A stretch of 64,000 nt of DNA from Lumbricus rubellus (Eukaryota > Annelida > Clitellata > Crassiclitellata > Lumbricidae), in NCBI GenBank assembly GCA_945859605.1, contig OX243819.1, positions 4,991,326-5,055,325 on the forward strand, in the 5' to 3' direction. Below the pieces are notes generated by a model. It was given only the letters and a program-made list of their open reading frames with translations. It was not told the origin of the DNA and made no database searches. A program made the position numbers and the translations under genes. This document shows, one piece after another, positions 1 to 12,039 of the stretch; the first letter of the stretch is position 1, and each line of letters starts with the position of its first letter.

Positions 1-318
1 CCAGATTACTTTCTCCTCATTACAATTCGACCTCACAGGCGCCGTGTCTTCTGCTCTCAGCCACATTCAACTCCACCAATATCCGTCTTAGTTTCTCTCT
101 ACTATCAACAGACAACACGGATCCTCTGCCTCCGCCAGAGGTCGTCCAGACAGCTTCCCCGAACGGATCCAATATCCAGCTGTACTACATCCATCTACCG
201 GTTGGAGTTCCAGTTATGCTGGAGATCAATGCGTCTCAGTTCTACTCTGGATCGATGGAATATTCGGCTGTCTTCCTTCGACGCGTTGAACCGAATTCGT
301 GTGAAGTTATGCAACCAG
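1..318 (+). CDS. MAM-like C-terminal half, exon of mosaic extracellular gene (5' partial)
   Basis: The frame starting at base 3 is open to 318 and ends with ...CEVMQPG at a consensus donor (G|GTAAG), leaving one base of a codon (phase 1). The protein resembles the second half of a MAM domain: an LLSPHYN-type start, a cysteine followed by hydrophobic beta strands, and a terminal cysteine (NSCEV). It contains several N-glycosylation sequons, as expected for an extracellular protein. The exon runs off the left edge, so its acceptor is not seen. The next candidate exon (8454) begins in the matching phase. The MAM assignment rests on pattern only; the exon shape and phase are the stronger evidence. 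Confidence 0.6.
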
Positions 319-1356
319 GTAAGATCACAACACTGATAATGACCTTTTAACGTAAATCCATGCAATGGGTGTTGTTGCCATAGCCGGTGTAAAGGTTTCA
401 AATTTAATACCCCCTCCTAAACATTACCCCCCCTGCAAACTGTAATTTGCATCAATCATCGCATTTATTGCACTAGAAACATCAGAAAAATCATCCCGCT
501 TCTTGTTTTGGTATGAAGATTTTCATTCGTCATCCCACCTCGTGGTTTGTTATCAATATCTTCATATGTAACTAAAATACTAATCGCCGCAGAAGTTACA
601 TGGAGAAATGGCTTCGAGGCTATATTTGTTTCAAACGTGCAGGTGTCATTACCAGAGCAGGACCATCCCAACTAAAGGATCCAGACAGACAGGCGGACCG
701 AGACACAGACTGGACATATTCACCCACCTCAACGAGAGAAGACATATTGCTAAAATGGCTCCGACATAAAACGTCTCCGACATAATATCGAAAGAAAAAC
801 TCCCCAAACCGAAAACTCCAACTCCCTGAACACACCCACGATCGAATCTCCAAACAAAATGGATAGGCCTATAATGATAGTAGTGCAAACAAACAGAAGC
901 AAAACGATCTGCACACACCGTCCATGCCAAATCTCTCCGCATCAAAATCTCAACAATACCGTGGCAGATGCATCGCTCTCAAACTGATCGAGTATCAAAA
1001 CACCAAATCGGTCGACGAATCAAACCACAAAAAATACCACTAAGGGCTAACTGGTTGACGTATCAACCCACAAAATAACCTGATCAAACAACGAGCGCCA
1101 ATACCTATACTCTACCACCCCATCACAGAACTGACCACGGAATCCAAATAACATGAAACAGCTTTAGGCCTAGGCTACTACGACATCGTACCCAAACTGC
1201 CACATGATGACCAAAATGCTCGACATGCGACACCCAACAACCTCAACACACTTCACCATATACTGCAAGATTGTATACACTGCGCATCTGACACATACAC
1301 CACACAATCCACACATGCACCAAAATGCCATATACATTAATCTATACCATATAATA
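319..1356. other. Intron, mostly featureless
   Basis: No coding frame of interest. About 385-440 resembles the end of the foldback element at 61372-62099 (GGTGTAAAGGTTTCAAA word). The stretch 641-716 is a near copy of 7229-7302. Confidence 0.5.
641..716 (+). repeat. 75-bp interspersed repeat, copy 1
   Basis: Begins CAGGTGTCATTACCAGAGCA and ends GGACCGAGACACAGACT. It is almost identical to 7229-7302. The GACAGACAGGCGGACCGAGACACAGACT-type ending recalls the tails of RTE-related non-autonomous elements. The family is not identified further. Confidence 0.7.
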
Positions 1357-1358
1357 TA

Positions 1359-2607
1359 CCGGGTGGCGCAAAAAAACGTCCCCAAACTTTGTTAATCTGG
1401 CAAAGATCTAATTTCAGAGATATCAAATATTAATTTACACCAAAATGTTAAGCAATCATTTCTGTGCACACATGTCAAAATTCAAGAGAGTACGTTTATT
1501 ATATCACACTCTGCGGCAAGGTTATAACGTCGTACCTGTTAAAATATTTTGCACAAACCTACGTCATTAAAAACGTTCCCAAACGTTGTTAACCTGGCAG
1601 GCTGGAAATTAAACAATTTTAAAGATAAACTAAATCATAGTACATCAAACTAATCATAATTCATATTTGTACAACACAGCCAAATTTTAGCTAAAAATAC
1701 TCAACCGTTTGCGAGAAATTGTTGTTAGAACTGTATGACCCATGGCCAAAATTTTGCACAGTTGTTTAATGATGATGTTTTACGCGAGAAAATGTTTGAT
1801 TGATCCTCCGCTTTCTCTTGTAACGACCCTTAAACGCTATTTCCACTGTCCTGTTGACTTCTGTAGGCCTATTTGTGTGTCGTCTAATAGAGACCATTAA
1901 TTTTTTACTTCAATGACCTGCTTAAGTTCGTCAGCATTAATTTTAGAAACAATTTTCTGCGACCAGCATACACATTACACAAGCTTCTTTGGGGCGCTCC
2001 GTGCATAAGTAGACCATAGGATTTAGATCGGGAGAGTTTGGAGGCCAGGCATCACTGTGGATAAAATCAGGGATGTTTTCTTGAAGAAATTGCTGATCCA
2101 ATCTGCAACGATGTGAAGGAGCACTGTCTTGTTGAAAGATGTAGGCCTAATTGTCATCAGGATTGAGTCTACGTACTAGGCCTATACGACGTTCGGGAAT
2201 GAGCTTATCGCGTAACAAGCCAATGTAATAGGCCTACTCTCCATTGACTTTGGTTTTCCGAGGATCAATGACGATGATGTGTGTTTTACCGTGCATCGAA
2301 ACTCCAGCAGATGCCATTAAATTTGTTTAGAGAAACGACTAGTCTCATGATAAAGTCTTACTGGCGCAATTGAAGACTTTCGTTCGCGGCAAAATAAATG
2401 ACGTAGTTTTGTGCAAAATATTTTAACAGGTACGACGTTATAACCTTGCCGCAGAGTGTGATATAATAAACATACTCTCTTGAAATTTGACACGTGTGCA
2501 CAGAAATGATTGCTTAACATTTTGGTGTAAATTAATATTTGATATCTCTGAAATGAGATCTTTGCCAGATTAACAAAGTTTGGGGACGTTTTTTATGCGC
2601 CACCCGG
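1359..2607 (-). mobile_element. mariner-family transposon with about 210-bp inverted repeats, degenerate
   Basis: The two ends (from CCGGGTGGCGCAAAAA and back from CACCCGG) are inverted copies for roughly 210 bp, and the element is bracketed by TA at 1357-1358 and 2608-2609. The minus strand at about 1960-2140 carries a transposase remnant with the FQQDSAPSH and WPPNSPDLNP motifs typical of the second and third catalytic regions of IS630/Tc1/mariner enzymes. Stops and frameshifts interrupt it, so it is not autonomous. The inverted repeats are unusually long for mariner, but the other Tc1/mariner copies in this window share that property. Confidence 0.85.
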
Positions 2608-2609
2608 TA

Positions 2610-3241
2610 TATACCTCCACGTCAAAACCACCAGCACAACAGGACTGACCGCATCACCCTACATTAGTGACCGCATCAAATGACAAAAATAAAATCCTGA
2701 CAGCAAATGCGCTGCAACAAACGACTACTAGAAAGTCAACAGGAACAAACGGAGACTGTACTCCCACCAAAATGCTATGACCTTTACCCAGGAACATACG
2801 ATACAAACCACTGCATACTCACACTACACACCTGATATCCTCCAACGCAGCAATCTTAATTTAACTATTCAAAAATGCGCCACATAAATCACTCACACGA
2901 AATAAAACACCAAGTTTACCAACTGACCTGTTTTCAATTAATCCACACATCCATCCAAGTGCTCCTATTTAACTGTATACCATAGCACCAGGTCCTCCAA
3001 GAACAACGACCGACACCACTCAGGCATTCCCATTCACATTATAGACCTTAGACACAAGCCAAACCTTACAACTCAGTTTCTGCCATGAAAACAACAACTA
3101 CTAGAGTGCACGTCCTGTTGCACCCAATATTACTTATAAGCCTACAGTCACAATGCACTAAATATTTTTGACGAACTATCGACAACAATATTTATCTACG
3201 CGACAATCTTATTCCTCAAATTATCACTTTTCAGCCAAATA
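2610..3241. other. Intron, nothing recognised
   Basis: AT-rich and CA-rich sequence without a convincing ORF, repeat end or RNA signal. Confidence 0.4.
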
Positions 3242-5006
3242 CACCGTGATTAAAACAACTAAGCCACACTGTTTTTCATATATCTCGAATGCCTGATACA
3301 ATGCTAACATTTTGCAGTTATTTAGGGAATTGGACCAAGAATATGATTCCAAAATTTCATGAGATAAAGTTGAACGGATAAAAAGATATGAATATTTAAA
3401 CTTCATATACCGAAATTGCAGTTTACAAGCAATTTTCTGTTAGATTCAATAAAATGTTAGTCAAACTAAACTGTTTTTCTTATATCTCTATTGCCTGATA
3501 ATTAATCATACTAACATTTTCCAAATATTTAGAGAATTGAACCAAGAATAGTATTCCAAAATATCATGTCACAAATTTGAACGGATAGAGAGATATGAAT
3601 ATTTGAACTTTATCTACAGAAATTTCAGTTTTCAGCAAGTCTGTTATTGTGTTCGTTGCGGTTTCGATGCTTGATAGTTCCCAATTTTGGTCTTCAGGAA
3701 TCCGGGAGTGAAATTAACGGAGTATATTATCGCAATATTCTGCTGTCACAACATCTTCCACCTGTTATCAGAAATCTATAGCCCCAGAAGGCTGTTTTCT
3801 TTTTCAACAGAACAGCGCCAGCCCACAGAGCCAAGAAAACCATCGAAATGCTGACAAGAGAGACACCAGACTTCGTTTTCCCCACATTATGGCCTCCGAA
3901 CAGCCCAGATTTGAATCCTGTCGACTATAAAGTGTGGAGCATGCATGATGCAAGACCGAGTCTAGCAGACAACAAACCCATGATCTAAACGATCTGAAGC
4001 AACGCTTGTTGGAAGCGTGGGCTGGCCTGGACCAGAGGAAAATCTACGATGCGGTTGCCCAATGCATGGCGCCAGCGCCTCCAGGTTTGCGTGCAAGCGG
4101 GAGAAGGACATTTTGAGCATGTTATTTAATTAAATAATCAAACCATACTGTTTGTGTCATATTGTTAGTTCAATTCTTTACATATCTGGAAAATTTTAGA
4201 ATGATTAATCATCAGGCATTAGAGATAATAAGGAAATATTTTATTGAATCTGTCAGAAAATTGCTTGTAAACTGAAATTTTGGCATATGAAGTTTAAATA
4301 TTGTCGCGATTTTGCACTGTATGGGTGTCTGTATGGGTGTCTGCCTTGCTCTGTCTGTCTGCCTGTATCTACAGCTCTGCCTACAGCCTGCATCTACATC
4401 TTCAGCGCATCTGGCCTATAGCCCACTTCTACATCTACAGCTCTGCCTACAGCCCACATCTACATCTTCAGCCCGCATACAGGGTATATAAGTAGGCTTG
4501 TACGCCTGCTTGGGTGCCAGAGATCCTGCGTGACAGAGTGGGTTGTAGCCCGCTCGCCACGCCTGCGGCCCGGGTTCGATTCCCGGTCAGAGATTAATTT
4601 CTCGGATCTTTACTGCGGGTGAATAGCACATTGACATTCCGAACTGGCGCTAGATAAATCGCATATCAACTGTACTGTGAAATCTACAGGATCACCGTGG
4701 TTCTTCAATAAACGTGTTTAAGCCTAGTCGGCTAGTCTTCAGTCTACAGCTGAAGCTGTACTGCGCGGACTGACTGACGGTACCCTGACGACTGGGGCTG
4801 GTATTCGGCTCCTGGTGTTTTCGCCCAGCCTGGTCCGCTACAATATTCCTATCTTTTTATCCGTTGAACTTTATCTCATGAAATTTGCAATCATATTCTT
4901 GGTCCAATTATCTAAATATTTGGAAAATTTTAGCGTCATAATTATGTTATCAGGCATTTGAGATATATGAAAAACAGTTTGGCTTAGTTTGTTTTTAATC
5001 ACGGTG
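3242..5006 (+). mobile_element. mariner-like transposon interrupted by a solo LTR
   Basis: The ends CACCGTGATTAAAA and its inverted copy are flanked by TA at 3240-3241 and 5007-5008. Long, partly repeated inverted arms occupy 3242-3620 and 4140-4300 plus 4847-5006. The centre (about 3780-4110, plus strand) encodes a degenerate transposase with FFQQNSAPAH and LWPPNSPDLNPVDYKVW. The right arm is split at 4302-4842 by a solo LTR, so the transposon itself is about 1.2 kb. Internal stops mark it as dead. Confidence 0.85.
4302..4842 (+). mobile_element. Solo LTR, 541 bp, in the mariner right arm
   Basis: Starts TGTCGCG and ends GCTACA (TG...CA) and is flanked by a perfect 4-bp duplication, ATAT, at 4298-4301 and 4843-4846. 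Removing it rejoins the mariner inverted repeat. Inside are a TATATAAG box near 4484 and an AATAAA near 4706, the order expected for U3-R-U5 on the plus strand. Direct CTACATCT/CTACAGCTCTGCC repeats fill 4360-4480. A stretch at about 4528-4595 contains a GGGTTCGATTCCCGG word identical to a tRNA B box. The 4-bp duplication suits Ty3/gypsy-type integration. No internal region remains. Confidence 0.8.
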
Positions 5007-5321
5007 TACAACCGTACTTTCACTAACCGAAAAACTCATCATGCCTGCTTACAACACCTCGAAACTTCATTGTCCTAATAAATAATCCTCCGAAATCTAA
5101 TTACCATGATCATTACAATTCCAACAAAATCCAAATAATAAACCGTCCAGACACCCATCGTCCTTAAGCCTCGATGAACCAACCTCCACCAAAACCATCC
5201 TGACAGCCATATAAAGTTCCAAGAAAATCAACATCAAAGTTCCAAAAACCATTTTCAAATTTCAAAAAACCAATTCCTATTTTTAAACTATACCAACCAT
5301 CACCTCGTACACCAATCATCT
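5007..5321. other. Intron, nothing recognised
   Basis: A/C-rich sequence without a supported feature. Confidence 0.4.
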
Positions 5322-6009
5322 ATGCAACTCCTCAGCCAATCCTCACTTCACAGAATTCCACATAATAGCATCCAGCTAAGGCGTCTCAGGGCTATTCGCA
5401 AATCTGTCACACCTTCGATCTTTACCTCAATTGTTCATGCTTTTGTATGTTCTCGGATTGACTATTGTAATTCTGTCCTTATTGGTCTGCCCAAGGTTCG
5501 CCTAGCTCCTCTGCAATCTGTACTCAATGCTGCTGCTAGGCTCGTTGCCCGCCTTCCTCGATTATCCCACATTTCTTCATTCATGATTGAACAACTTCAC
5601 TGGCTTCCACTCTCGGCCCGTATACAATTTAAGGTCCTAATTTTGGTCATCAAGTCTCAAATGGGTCTTGCTCCGAAGTATCTGTGTGATCAGATACTTC
5701 GCCCTCTTTCTGCCACTTCGCTGCGTCCTCTTAGGTCCTCTGATCGGCTTGACCTCTTTGTCCCCCGAGTCAGGACCGCCATGGCGCAATCCAGATCATT
5801 TGACTGCATTGGTCCCTTCCTATGGAATGGGCTTTTCCCCATCAGCTCGCTCTGCCATCCTCTCTGGTAGTGTATCCTCGTCTTTCTATCGTCTAAAAAC
5901 TTGCCTTTTTCTCGGTTTTGAACGTACTGGGAGCGCTTCTGAAAGGCTCTTGCTGCAAGAAGCGCTTTATAAATGGTCAGATAAGATAAGATCCCTATTA
6001 CCTCTCTAG
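5322..6009 (+). mobile_element. CR1/L2-group LINE, 3' fragment
   Basis: An open frame of about 180 codons encodes the C-terminal region downstream of the reverse transcriptase core, with RIDYCNSVLIGLPKVRL, QSVLNAAARLVARL and HWLPLSARIQFKVL. These words are characteristic of L2/CR1-type ORF2 ends. A frame change near 5860 separates the last 40 codons. The 3' end GCGCTTTATAAATG is followed by short AGATA repeats, the tail. Copies at 10661-12039 and 48140-49395 belong to the same family. RT palm motifs are missing, so it is 5' truncated. Confidence 0.88.
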
Positions 6010-6374
6010 CGACATTTAAATGCACAATGATTCCATACTAAACACAACAAATTAGGCCTACACTGAACAACTTAACTATAGCGAGCCTAATTATTATCTA
6101 CATACTGTCACTATCTAAACATCATACTGTTCAAATGTCTACCTCCTTTCACGCCACGGATGCACCACAGAAAAGAGTTTGTCCATATATGGCGACGCTC
6201 GACTCACGCTCCTCGACAAAGCTCCTCGGCGAATCGACGGTTCCCCAGGCATCGGTGCATACTCGACGTTGCGCCAGAATCCACCGCAAGAACATCGCCA
6301 TTACCTCGCCTTCGTCGGTTTGTTCGTCCCTCCTGAACCAACCACCACGACGCACACGACCACGACTCCATCGA
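6010..6374. other. Intron preceding the 45-bp minisatellite
   Basis: No independent gene seen. The minus-strand frame through the minisatellite continues into this stretch only because the repeat unit is a multiple of three. Confidence 0.4.
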
Positions 6375-6890
6375 CGTTCAGACCATTGACCATCCGCGTT
6401 GACCATCCGACCATGTAGACCATTGACCATCCGCGTTGACCATCCGACCATGTAGACGTTCAGACCATTGTCCATCCGCGTTGACCATCCGACCAAATAG
6501 ACGTCCAGACCATTGTTCATCCGCGTTGACCATCTGACCAAATAGACGTTCAGACCATTGACCATCCGCGTTGACCATCCGACCAAATAGACGTCCAGAC
6601 CATTGTTCATCCGCGTTGACCATCTGACCAAATAGACGTCCAGACCATTGTCCATCCGCGTTGACCATCTGACCAAATAGACGTCCAGACCATTGTCCAT
6701 CCGCGTTGACCATCTGACCAAATAGACGTCCAGACCATTGACCATCCGCGTTGACCATCTGACCAAATAGACGTCCAGACCATTGTCCATCCGCGTTGAC
6801 CATCTGACCAAATAGACGTCCAGACCATTGACCATCCGCGTTGACCATCTGACCAAATAGACGTCCAGACCATTGTCCATCCACGCTCAT
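6375..6890 (-). repeat. 45-bp minisatellite, about 11 units, open in all minus frames
   Basis: The unit is GACCATTG(T/A)CCATCCGCGTTGACCATC-type followed by TGACCAAATAGACGTCCA. Unit length 45 keeps the minus-strand frames open and yields 15-residue repeats such as MDNGLDVYLVRWSTR. Several frames are open over the same bases and the repeats are near-identical at DNA level, so the open frames are a consequence of repeat length rather than evidence of a gene. It abuts an LTR-like boundary at about 6979. Confidence 0.85.
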
Positions 6891-6978
6891 ATGACCATGT
6901 AGACGATCACAACATCGACCAACGGACGAACGTTCATCTGTTTCTTCCAAGCTCCACGCATCGGCCGGGCCCCCCATC

Positions 6979-7228
6979 TGTTGTGAATAGTCGCTCCATC
7001 TTCGCTTTGTGAGAGGTCCCGGAACAGCAGAACACACTGTCTTTTCATAAAATCTCTCTTTATTCTGTGTCAAACACAGGTTCATATTCATTTTCCTATA
7101 CCTATCTTTAGTGATCCAAATAGGCCTATTCAACGATCCATCGAGTACTACTTAGCACAACAGTCACACAGTTATTGACCCATACTGACGAATATAAAAA
7201 CAAGACTACCCATCTTGCCGCTAAAGGC
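6979..7228 (-). repeat. Possible LTR end of a retroelement (minus strand)
   Basis: On the minus strand an AATAAA near 7070 is followed by about 80 bp ending ...TATTCACAACA, then GATGGGGGGCCCGGCC. The TGGGGGG...CCGGCC run resembles a degenerate proline-tRNA primer site next to an LTR end. No second LTR or pol fragment was found, so this is only a suggestion. Confidence 0.3.
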
Positions 7229-7302
7229 TATGGAACACACAGGTGTCATTACCAGAGCAGAACCATCCCAACTAAAGGATCCAGACAGACAGGCGGACCG
7301 AG
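7229..7302 (+). repeat. 75-bp interspersed repeat, copy 2
   Basis: Near-identical to 641-716 and followed by ATAACATACATG. Confidence 0.7.
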
Positions 7303-7635
7303 ACACAGACTATAACATACATGTAAAGAACCAGTTGACCTTTTTAGGGGGCTTAGCCACCCCCTAGCCCCCCTATGGCGCCGCTACTGCATAGAACAGC
7401 GACCAGAGCAAGCCATACAATGTCATAAGATGGAGGCCTGCAGAACAGGGACCAGCGTAGGATATCCAGGGGAAGACATCCCGATTCCAGAATGTAAGCG
7501 GATATAATGACCAAATAGTTGCAATTATTTAGGGACACGGCCAATTAAACGAGCAACGGCCCGCTCAACCCGCTTCAAGGGTATACACCCAGTGACCCAT
7601 AGGTCTATACGTATAAAAGTGTTAAATATTCAATA

Positions 7636-8400
7636 ACTAGCTGTACCCAGCCACGCGTTGCTGTGGCAAAAAAGACCTCCCCTTCCCCCTTACCCCTCCC
7701 CTCCCCCTCCCCCTCCCCCTCCCCCTCCCCCCCCCCCTCCCCCTCCCCCCCCCCCTCCCCCTCCCCCTCCCCCCCCCCCTCCCCCTACCCCTCCCCCTCC
7801 CCCTCCCCCTCCCCCTCCCCTCCCCCGCCCCGCCCTGCCCCCTCCCCTCCCCTCCCCTTCCCCTCCCCTCCCCCTCCTCTCCCTCCACCTCCGCTCCTTT
7901 CCTCCCTCAGACCGTACGTAACTGACAGCGGTAAGGCCTTTTTCGTAATGGAATTATTTATCGACTCGCTTATGACGTCACGGGACGCGACCTCATTGAT
8001 GTTTTGTCACTGTGTTTCGGTGCAAGCGTGCGGTTTGCTTGAAAATGCAAATGGCGGTCGAACGGATTGCAAAGCAAAGTTCACTTTTTGTGGAAACGAT
8101 TGTTTTTTTTCGGGGAAAAAATGTTGTGACCTGGTGCTATTGGAATGGAAGGTTTTGGTAAATTTTCAAAACAATCGGCGCGTTACTTGCGGCGTGATCG
8201 TGACCGCAGTATTTAAAGTGATGGAAAGTGATAATTTTTGACTTTTTGGGGAAACGATGTTTTTTTGGGGTGGGTAAAAATGTTGTGACCTGCCGCTATT
8301 GGAATGGAAGGTTTTGGTAAATTTTCAAAAGAATCGGCGCGTTACTTTCGGCGTTATTGTGACCGCACTATTGCAAAGTTTCATTTTTATTTATATAGAT
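7636..8400 (+). mobile_element. Non-autonomous RTE-like element with C-rich tract
   Basis: Starts ACTAGCTGTACCCAGCCACG and ends TTTATTTATATAGATT, a start/end pair typical of a widespread group of RTE-related non-autonomous elements. The copy at 34629-35575 has the same kind of ends. A (CCCCCT)n tract fills about 7690-7880. Two tandem versions of a roughly 110-bp unit with TTTTGGTAAATTTTCAAAA and ATCGGCGCGTTACTT follow at about 8090-8200 and 8270-8370. No protein is encoded; proline- or arginine-rich open frames here are translations of the tract. Confidence 0.6.
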
Positions 8401-8453
8401 TGTCTATGTATTTGACTATAAGGAATTGAGAAATATACGCTTGACATTTTCAG

Positions 8454-8567
8454 ATATCTTGGTCGCGGATTCCATCAACTGCACGAAGTCTTTCATTTTG
8501 TGTGGCTTCCACATGGAGTCGCACTGGAGAAATTATTGGTCGGTGAATAGCGATCGCAGTAAAAACA
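8454..8567 (+). CDS. MAM-like N-terminal exon of the mosaic gene
   Basis: Preceded by a pyrimidine-rich tract and CAG, and ended by GTAAGA. The exon is 114 bp with phase 1 at both ends. It encodes ILVADSINCTKSFILCGFHM and continues to RSKN; the C...F..CGF...W spacing resembles the start of a MAM domain. The natural continuation is the exon at 30678, 22 kb away, which begins in phase 1 and looks like the second MAM half. The Polinton and several LINEs lie in the intervening intron. Confidence 0.6.
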
Positions 8568-8951
8568 GTAAGATATTGGATCTAGTAATAATGTGTTCAT
8601 ATTATATCTTATCGAGCTGAGCTTTAGAAAAAATCGGGTTGTCGGCCAATGTCGGGTCTCGGCGCTGCAGAAACTTCATTTACTAATCATCCTTTCCAGT
8701 AAGATGAATAGCCTATATCGTTACCTCACGTAATTTAGGTAAGATTGAATTGAAACGGACTATAAATAGCCAGACAACGGACTCCTTTAAAGCACTTATA
8801 TCCTGCATCGACTGGACCCCAGTTACAGAGTTATGTAACGCGCAGGAACCAAATCGAGCCTTTAATTTATTCACTGAAAAAATCAAAATTTGCTATGATA
8901 AATCCTTCCCCCTTAAATCACAGAAGATTTCTAAGAAAAATTCATTTATTC

Positions 8952-9043
8952 AACAATAGTCAAATAGTCTTAAATAACATTGCTATTCCTCAAGTATCCT
9001 CAACAAAATTTCTAGGTGTTTACCAACACTTGAAATGGAAAAC
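8952..9043 (+). repeat. 92-bp internal duplication from 10327-10419
   Basis: The sequence from AACAATAGTCAAATAG to TTGAAATGGAAAAC occurs identically at 8952 and about 10327. In the downstream copy it is in its normal place in the RT region. In the upstream copy it interrupts the linker between ...NSFIQQ and TQGLLNSTKNK and introduces a stop. Confidence 0.85.
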
Positions 9044-10660
9044 TCAAGGACTGCTAAATTCTACAAAAAATAAAGAAAAACTTTATATTAAATACATAAA
9101 AAATTCCCACGATTGAAAACAAAAACAAATATCGTAACCGCTATAAATTAATACGCACCAAGCTTGAGCAATCTTATTATACTAACGAATTTATTAAATA
9201 GGCCTACAGCGGGTATATTAAAAAGACTTGGCAGATAATTAAAACTATTATCAAAGCTGATAACAAAGATACCTCTATTTTGGAAATCAAGGTAAATGAC
9301 GCCACGATCTATGATTCCATTTCGATGGCGGAACATTTTAACTCTTATTTTACTGGAATAGCAAAATCTCTGTCCTCTGACTTACCACCTAGTAAGAGGA
9401 ACTTTAAAGACTATCTGTCTCCACGTTCGTTAAGTTCTTTTGGTCTCTTACCCACCTGTCCACAAGAGCTAATGGCGATCAATAAAACTCTAAAATCAAC
9501 TCACAGTTCAGGTATGGATGATTTATTCCCTCACCTCATATCCCCCATTATGGAATTCCTAGTTTCACCGTTATCTGATATAATTAATTGCTCACTAACA
9601 AATGGGCTTGTCCCCAATGAAAACAAAATTGCAAAAGTCGTCCAAACTCACAAACAAGGTTCTAAAAATTACATAGCTAACTATAGACCTATCTCGGTGT
9701 TGCCATATTTTTCTAAATTTTTTGAAAGAGTTATGTATGCTCGCTTTTACTTTTACATTACTCATAAATCTATCCTATACCCTTCACAGCATGGTTTCCA
9801 ATCTGGACACTCGACATCAATGTCCCTGCTGGATATCCAGGACAGGATATCTGCTGCGATGGACAAATATTCTATTGGAATTTTTCTTGACCTCGCCAAG
9901 GCTTTTGACTCTGTTGACCATACTATCCTCCTAAGTAAACTTGAACACGATGGCATTAGAGGCACTCCTTTGGATTGGTTTACTAGTTACCTTACGAATC
10001 GCTACCAAAGAGTTATATGTAATGGATTCCTTTCAAACCCTTTACCCATTCTATTTGGAGTACCACAAGGATCAATTCTTGGTCCACTCTTATTTTTAAT
10101 ATTTATTAACGACCTACCAAACTCGCCCACTGTCCTACATTTCATTATGTTTGCAAACGATTCCAATGTCTTTTTTATCACATACCTCGTACGACCGCTT
10201 AATTCAACTGGTAAATAGTGAATTAATGTCCGCTAGCGAATGGTTTATAAGCAATAAATTAACACTTAATGTAAAAAAATCGAATTGCATCATATTTCGT
10301 TCCACAGGAAAATCCATCCCCGATAACAATAGTCAAATAGTCTTAAATAACATTGCTATTCCTCAAGTATCCTCAACAAAATTTCTAGGTGTTTACCAAC
10401 ACTTGAAATGGAAAACACACATTTGTGAAATTGGCAATAAAATTAAAAAGAACTTAGGTATTATAAAAGGAGTGTCTTACCTTCTTCCACTTCATATCCT
10501 ACGGGATCTCTATTATACCCTCATCTACCCATATCTTACTTACTGCAACATGACCTGGGCTTCTACATAAGACTCTCATCTTAACGGTATAAGGATCCTT
10601 CAAAAAAGGCTAAACGAGTAATAACTAAATCTCCCCCAATTCACACACCAGTCCGCTATT

Positions 10661-12039
10661 GTATTGTATTGTATTGTATTTAAACATTTATACAGCGCCT
10701 CTAGTAGGGTGAACCGTTCAGAGGCTCTCCCAGTGCGCAAGGCCCAGCGAGAAGAAACAGGTTTTGAGAAGAGACAAAGCAGAAAAGAGACTACCAGAAA
10801 GAAGTGTAGAGCGAACAGAAGGAGAAAGGGCATTCCAAAGAGAAGGACCAATTGAGACAAATGATCGAGACTGAGCCCTAACAGTTCTAGACCGAGGAAC
10901 CAAGAGGTCAAATCTGTTGGATGAACGAAGTGGACGGTGGGAGGAAGCTGAGTGAGGACGAAGTAAAACATTAGTGAGATATTTTGGGGCAAGACCCCGT
11001 TGAGCCTTTATGATCAGAGTGAGGATCTTAAAATGTGTGCGAGCACGGAGAGGAAGCCAGTGAAGTTCATGAAACATAAAGGTAGAGATGTGAGAGTACT
11101 TGGGAAGGCGGGCAATCAATCTAGCAGCTGAGTTGAGAACCGACTGAATCGGTGAAAGACGAACTTTAGGAAGACCAATGAGGAGAGCATTGCAATAGTC
11201 AATTCGTGAACATATAAAAGCATGAATTAAGGTAGTGAAGATGGAGGAGGAGACAGAGCGACGAATGGCTCTGAGACGTCTTAAATGGAAATATGACGAG
11301 CGTGTCACATTGGAAATATGCTCAGTAAAGGTAAGTGAGCTATCAATTACAACACCCAGGTCTCGAACACTTGAAGAGAAGGAAAACAGCGGAAATTTGT
11401 CAGAGAGCAGAATGAAATCAAGCTTCTGGAGCTGCTGGGGAGTACCTAGCCAGATGAATTGAGTCTTTGAAGTATTAAGCGAAAGGCGATTTGAAGACAT
11501 TCATGAGTGGAGATGAGTAGTAAGGGATTAAAGACGAGCAACTATTAGCAGCTGGGAAGATGAGGGACCATGGACAAAAGCCTGAACATCATCAGGAAAG
11601 AGATGGCCAGCAGCACTACAAATCGGAAAAAGAGAAGAGATGTCGGCCGTGTAAAAAATAAATAGGAGAGGTCCAAGAACTGAACCTTGAGGAACACCCA
11701 GATTAACATGAACCCATTGGGTTCGAGAGTCACCAGATATAATCATTTGAGTTCTTTCAGAAAGGTACGACTGGAACCAAGATAGGGGGAGGCCTTTAAC
11801 ACCATAGGAGATCTCAAGACGCTTGAGTAAGATGTCATGATCGACCATGTCAAAAGCTGAAGAGACATCATAGAGGGCCAACAGAGAGACCTCAGACCTA
11901 TCAACAGCAGAATAGATTTCAGATAATAGAGAAAGGAGAGCTGTCTCGGTGGAATGATGGGCCCTAAAACCAGATTGATTTGCAGGAAGGAGACCAGATT
12001 GCTCAAGGTAAGGTAGAAACTGCAGAGAGACAAGGCGTT
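10661..12039 (-). mobile_element. CR1/L2-group LINE (minus) nested in a plus-strand LINE
   Basis: Flanked by an imperfect 8-bp duplication (CCGCTATT at 10653-10660, CCACTATT at 12040-12047). The minus strand encodes RT (11528-12043: NQSGFRAHHSTETALLSLL, SSAFDMVDHDILL, GVPQGSVLGPLLF) and, after a frame change, the C-terminal region (10718-11500: RIDYCNALLIGLPKVRLSP, HWLPLRARTHFKIL). It starts in the RT finger region, so it is 5' truncated. The 3' tail is (TATTG)n, read as ATTGT repeats at 10657-10680. Same family as 5322-6009 and 48140-49395. Confidence 0.9.

Noticed and set aside
7637..7921. Proline/arginine-glycine-rich ORFs
   Set aside because: Translations of the (CCCCCT)n tract within a non-autonomous element.
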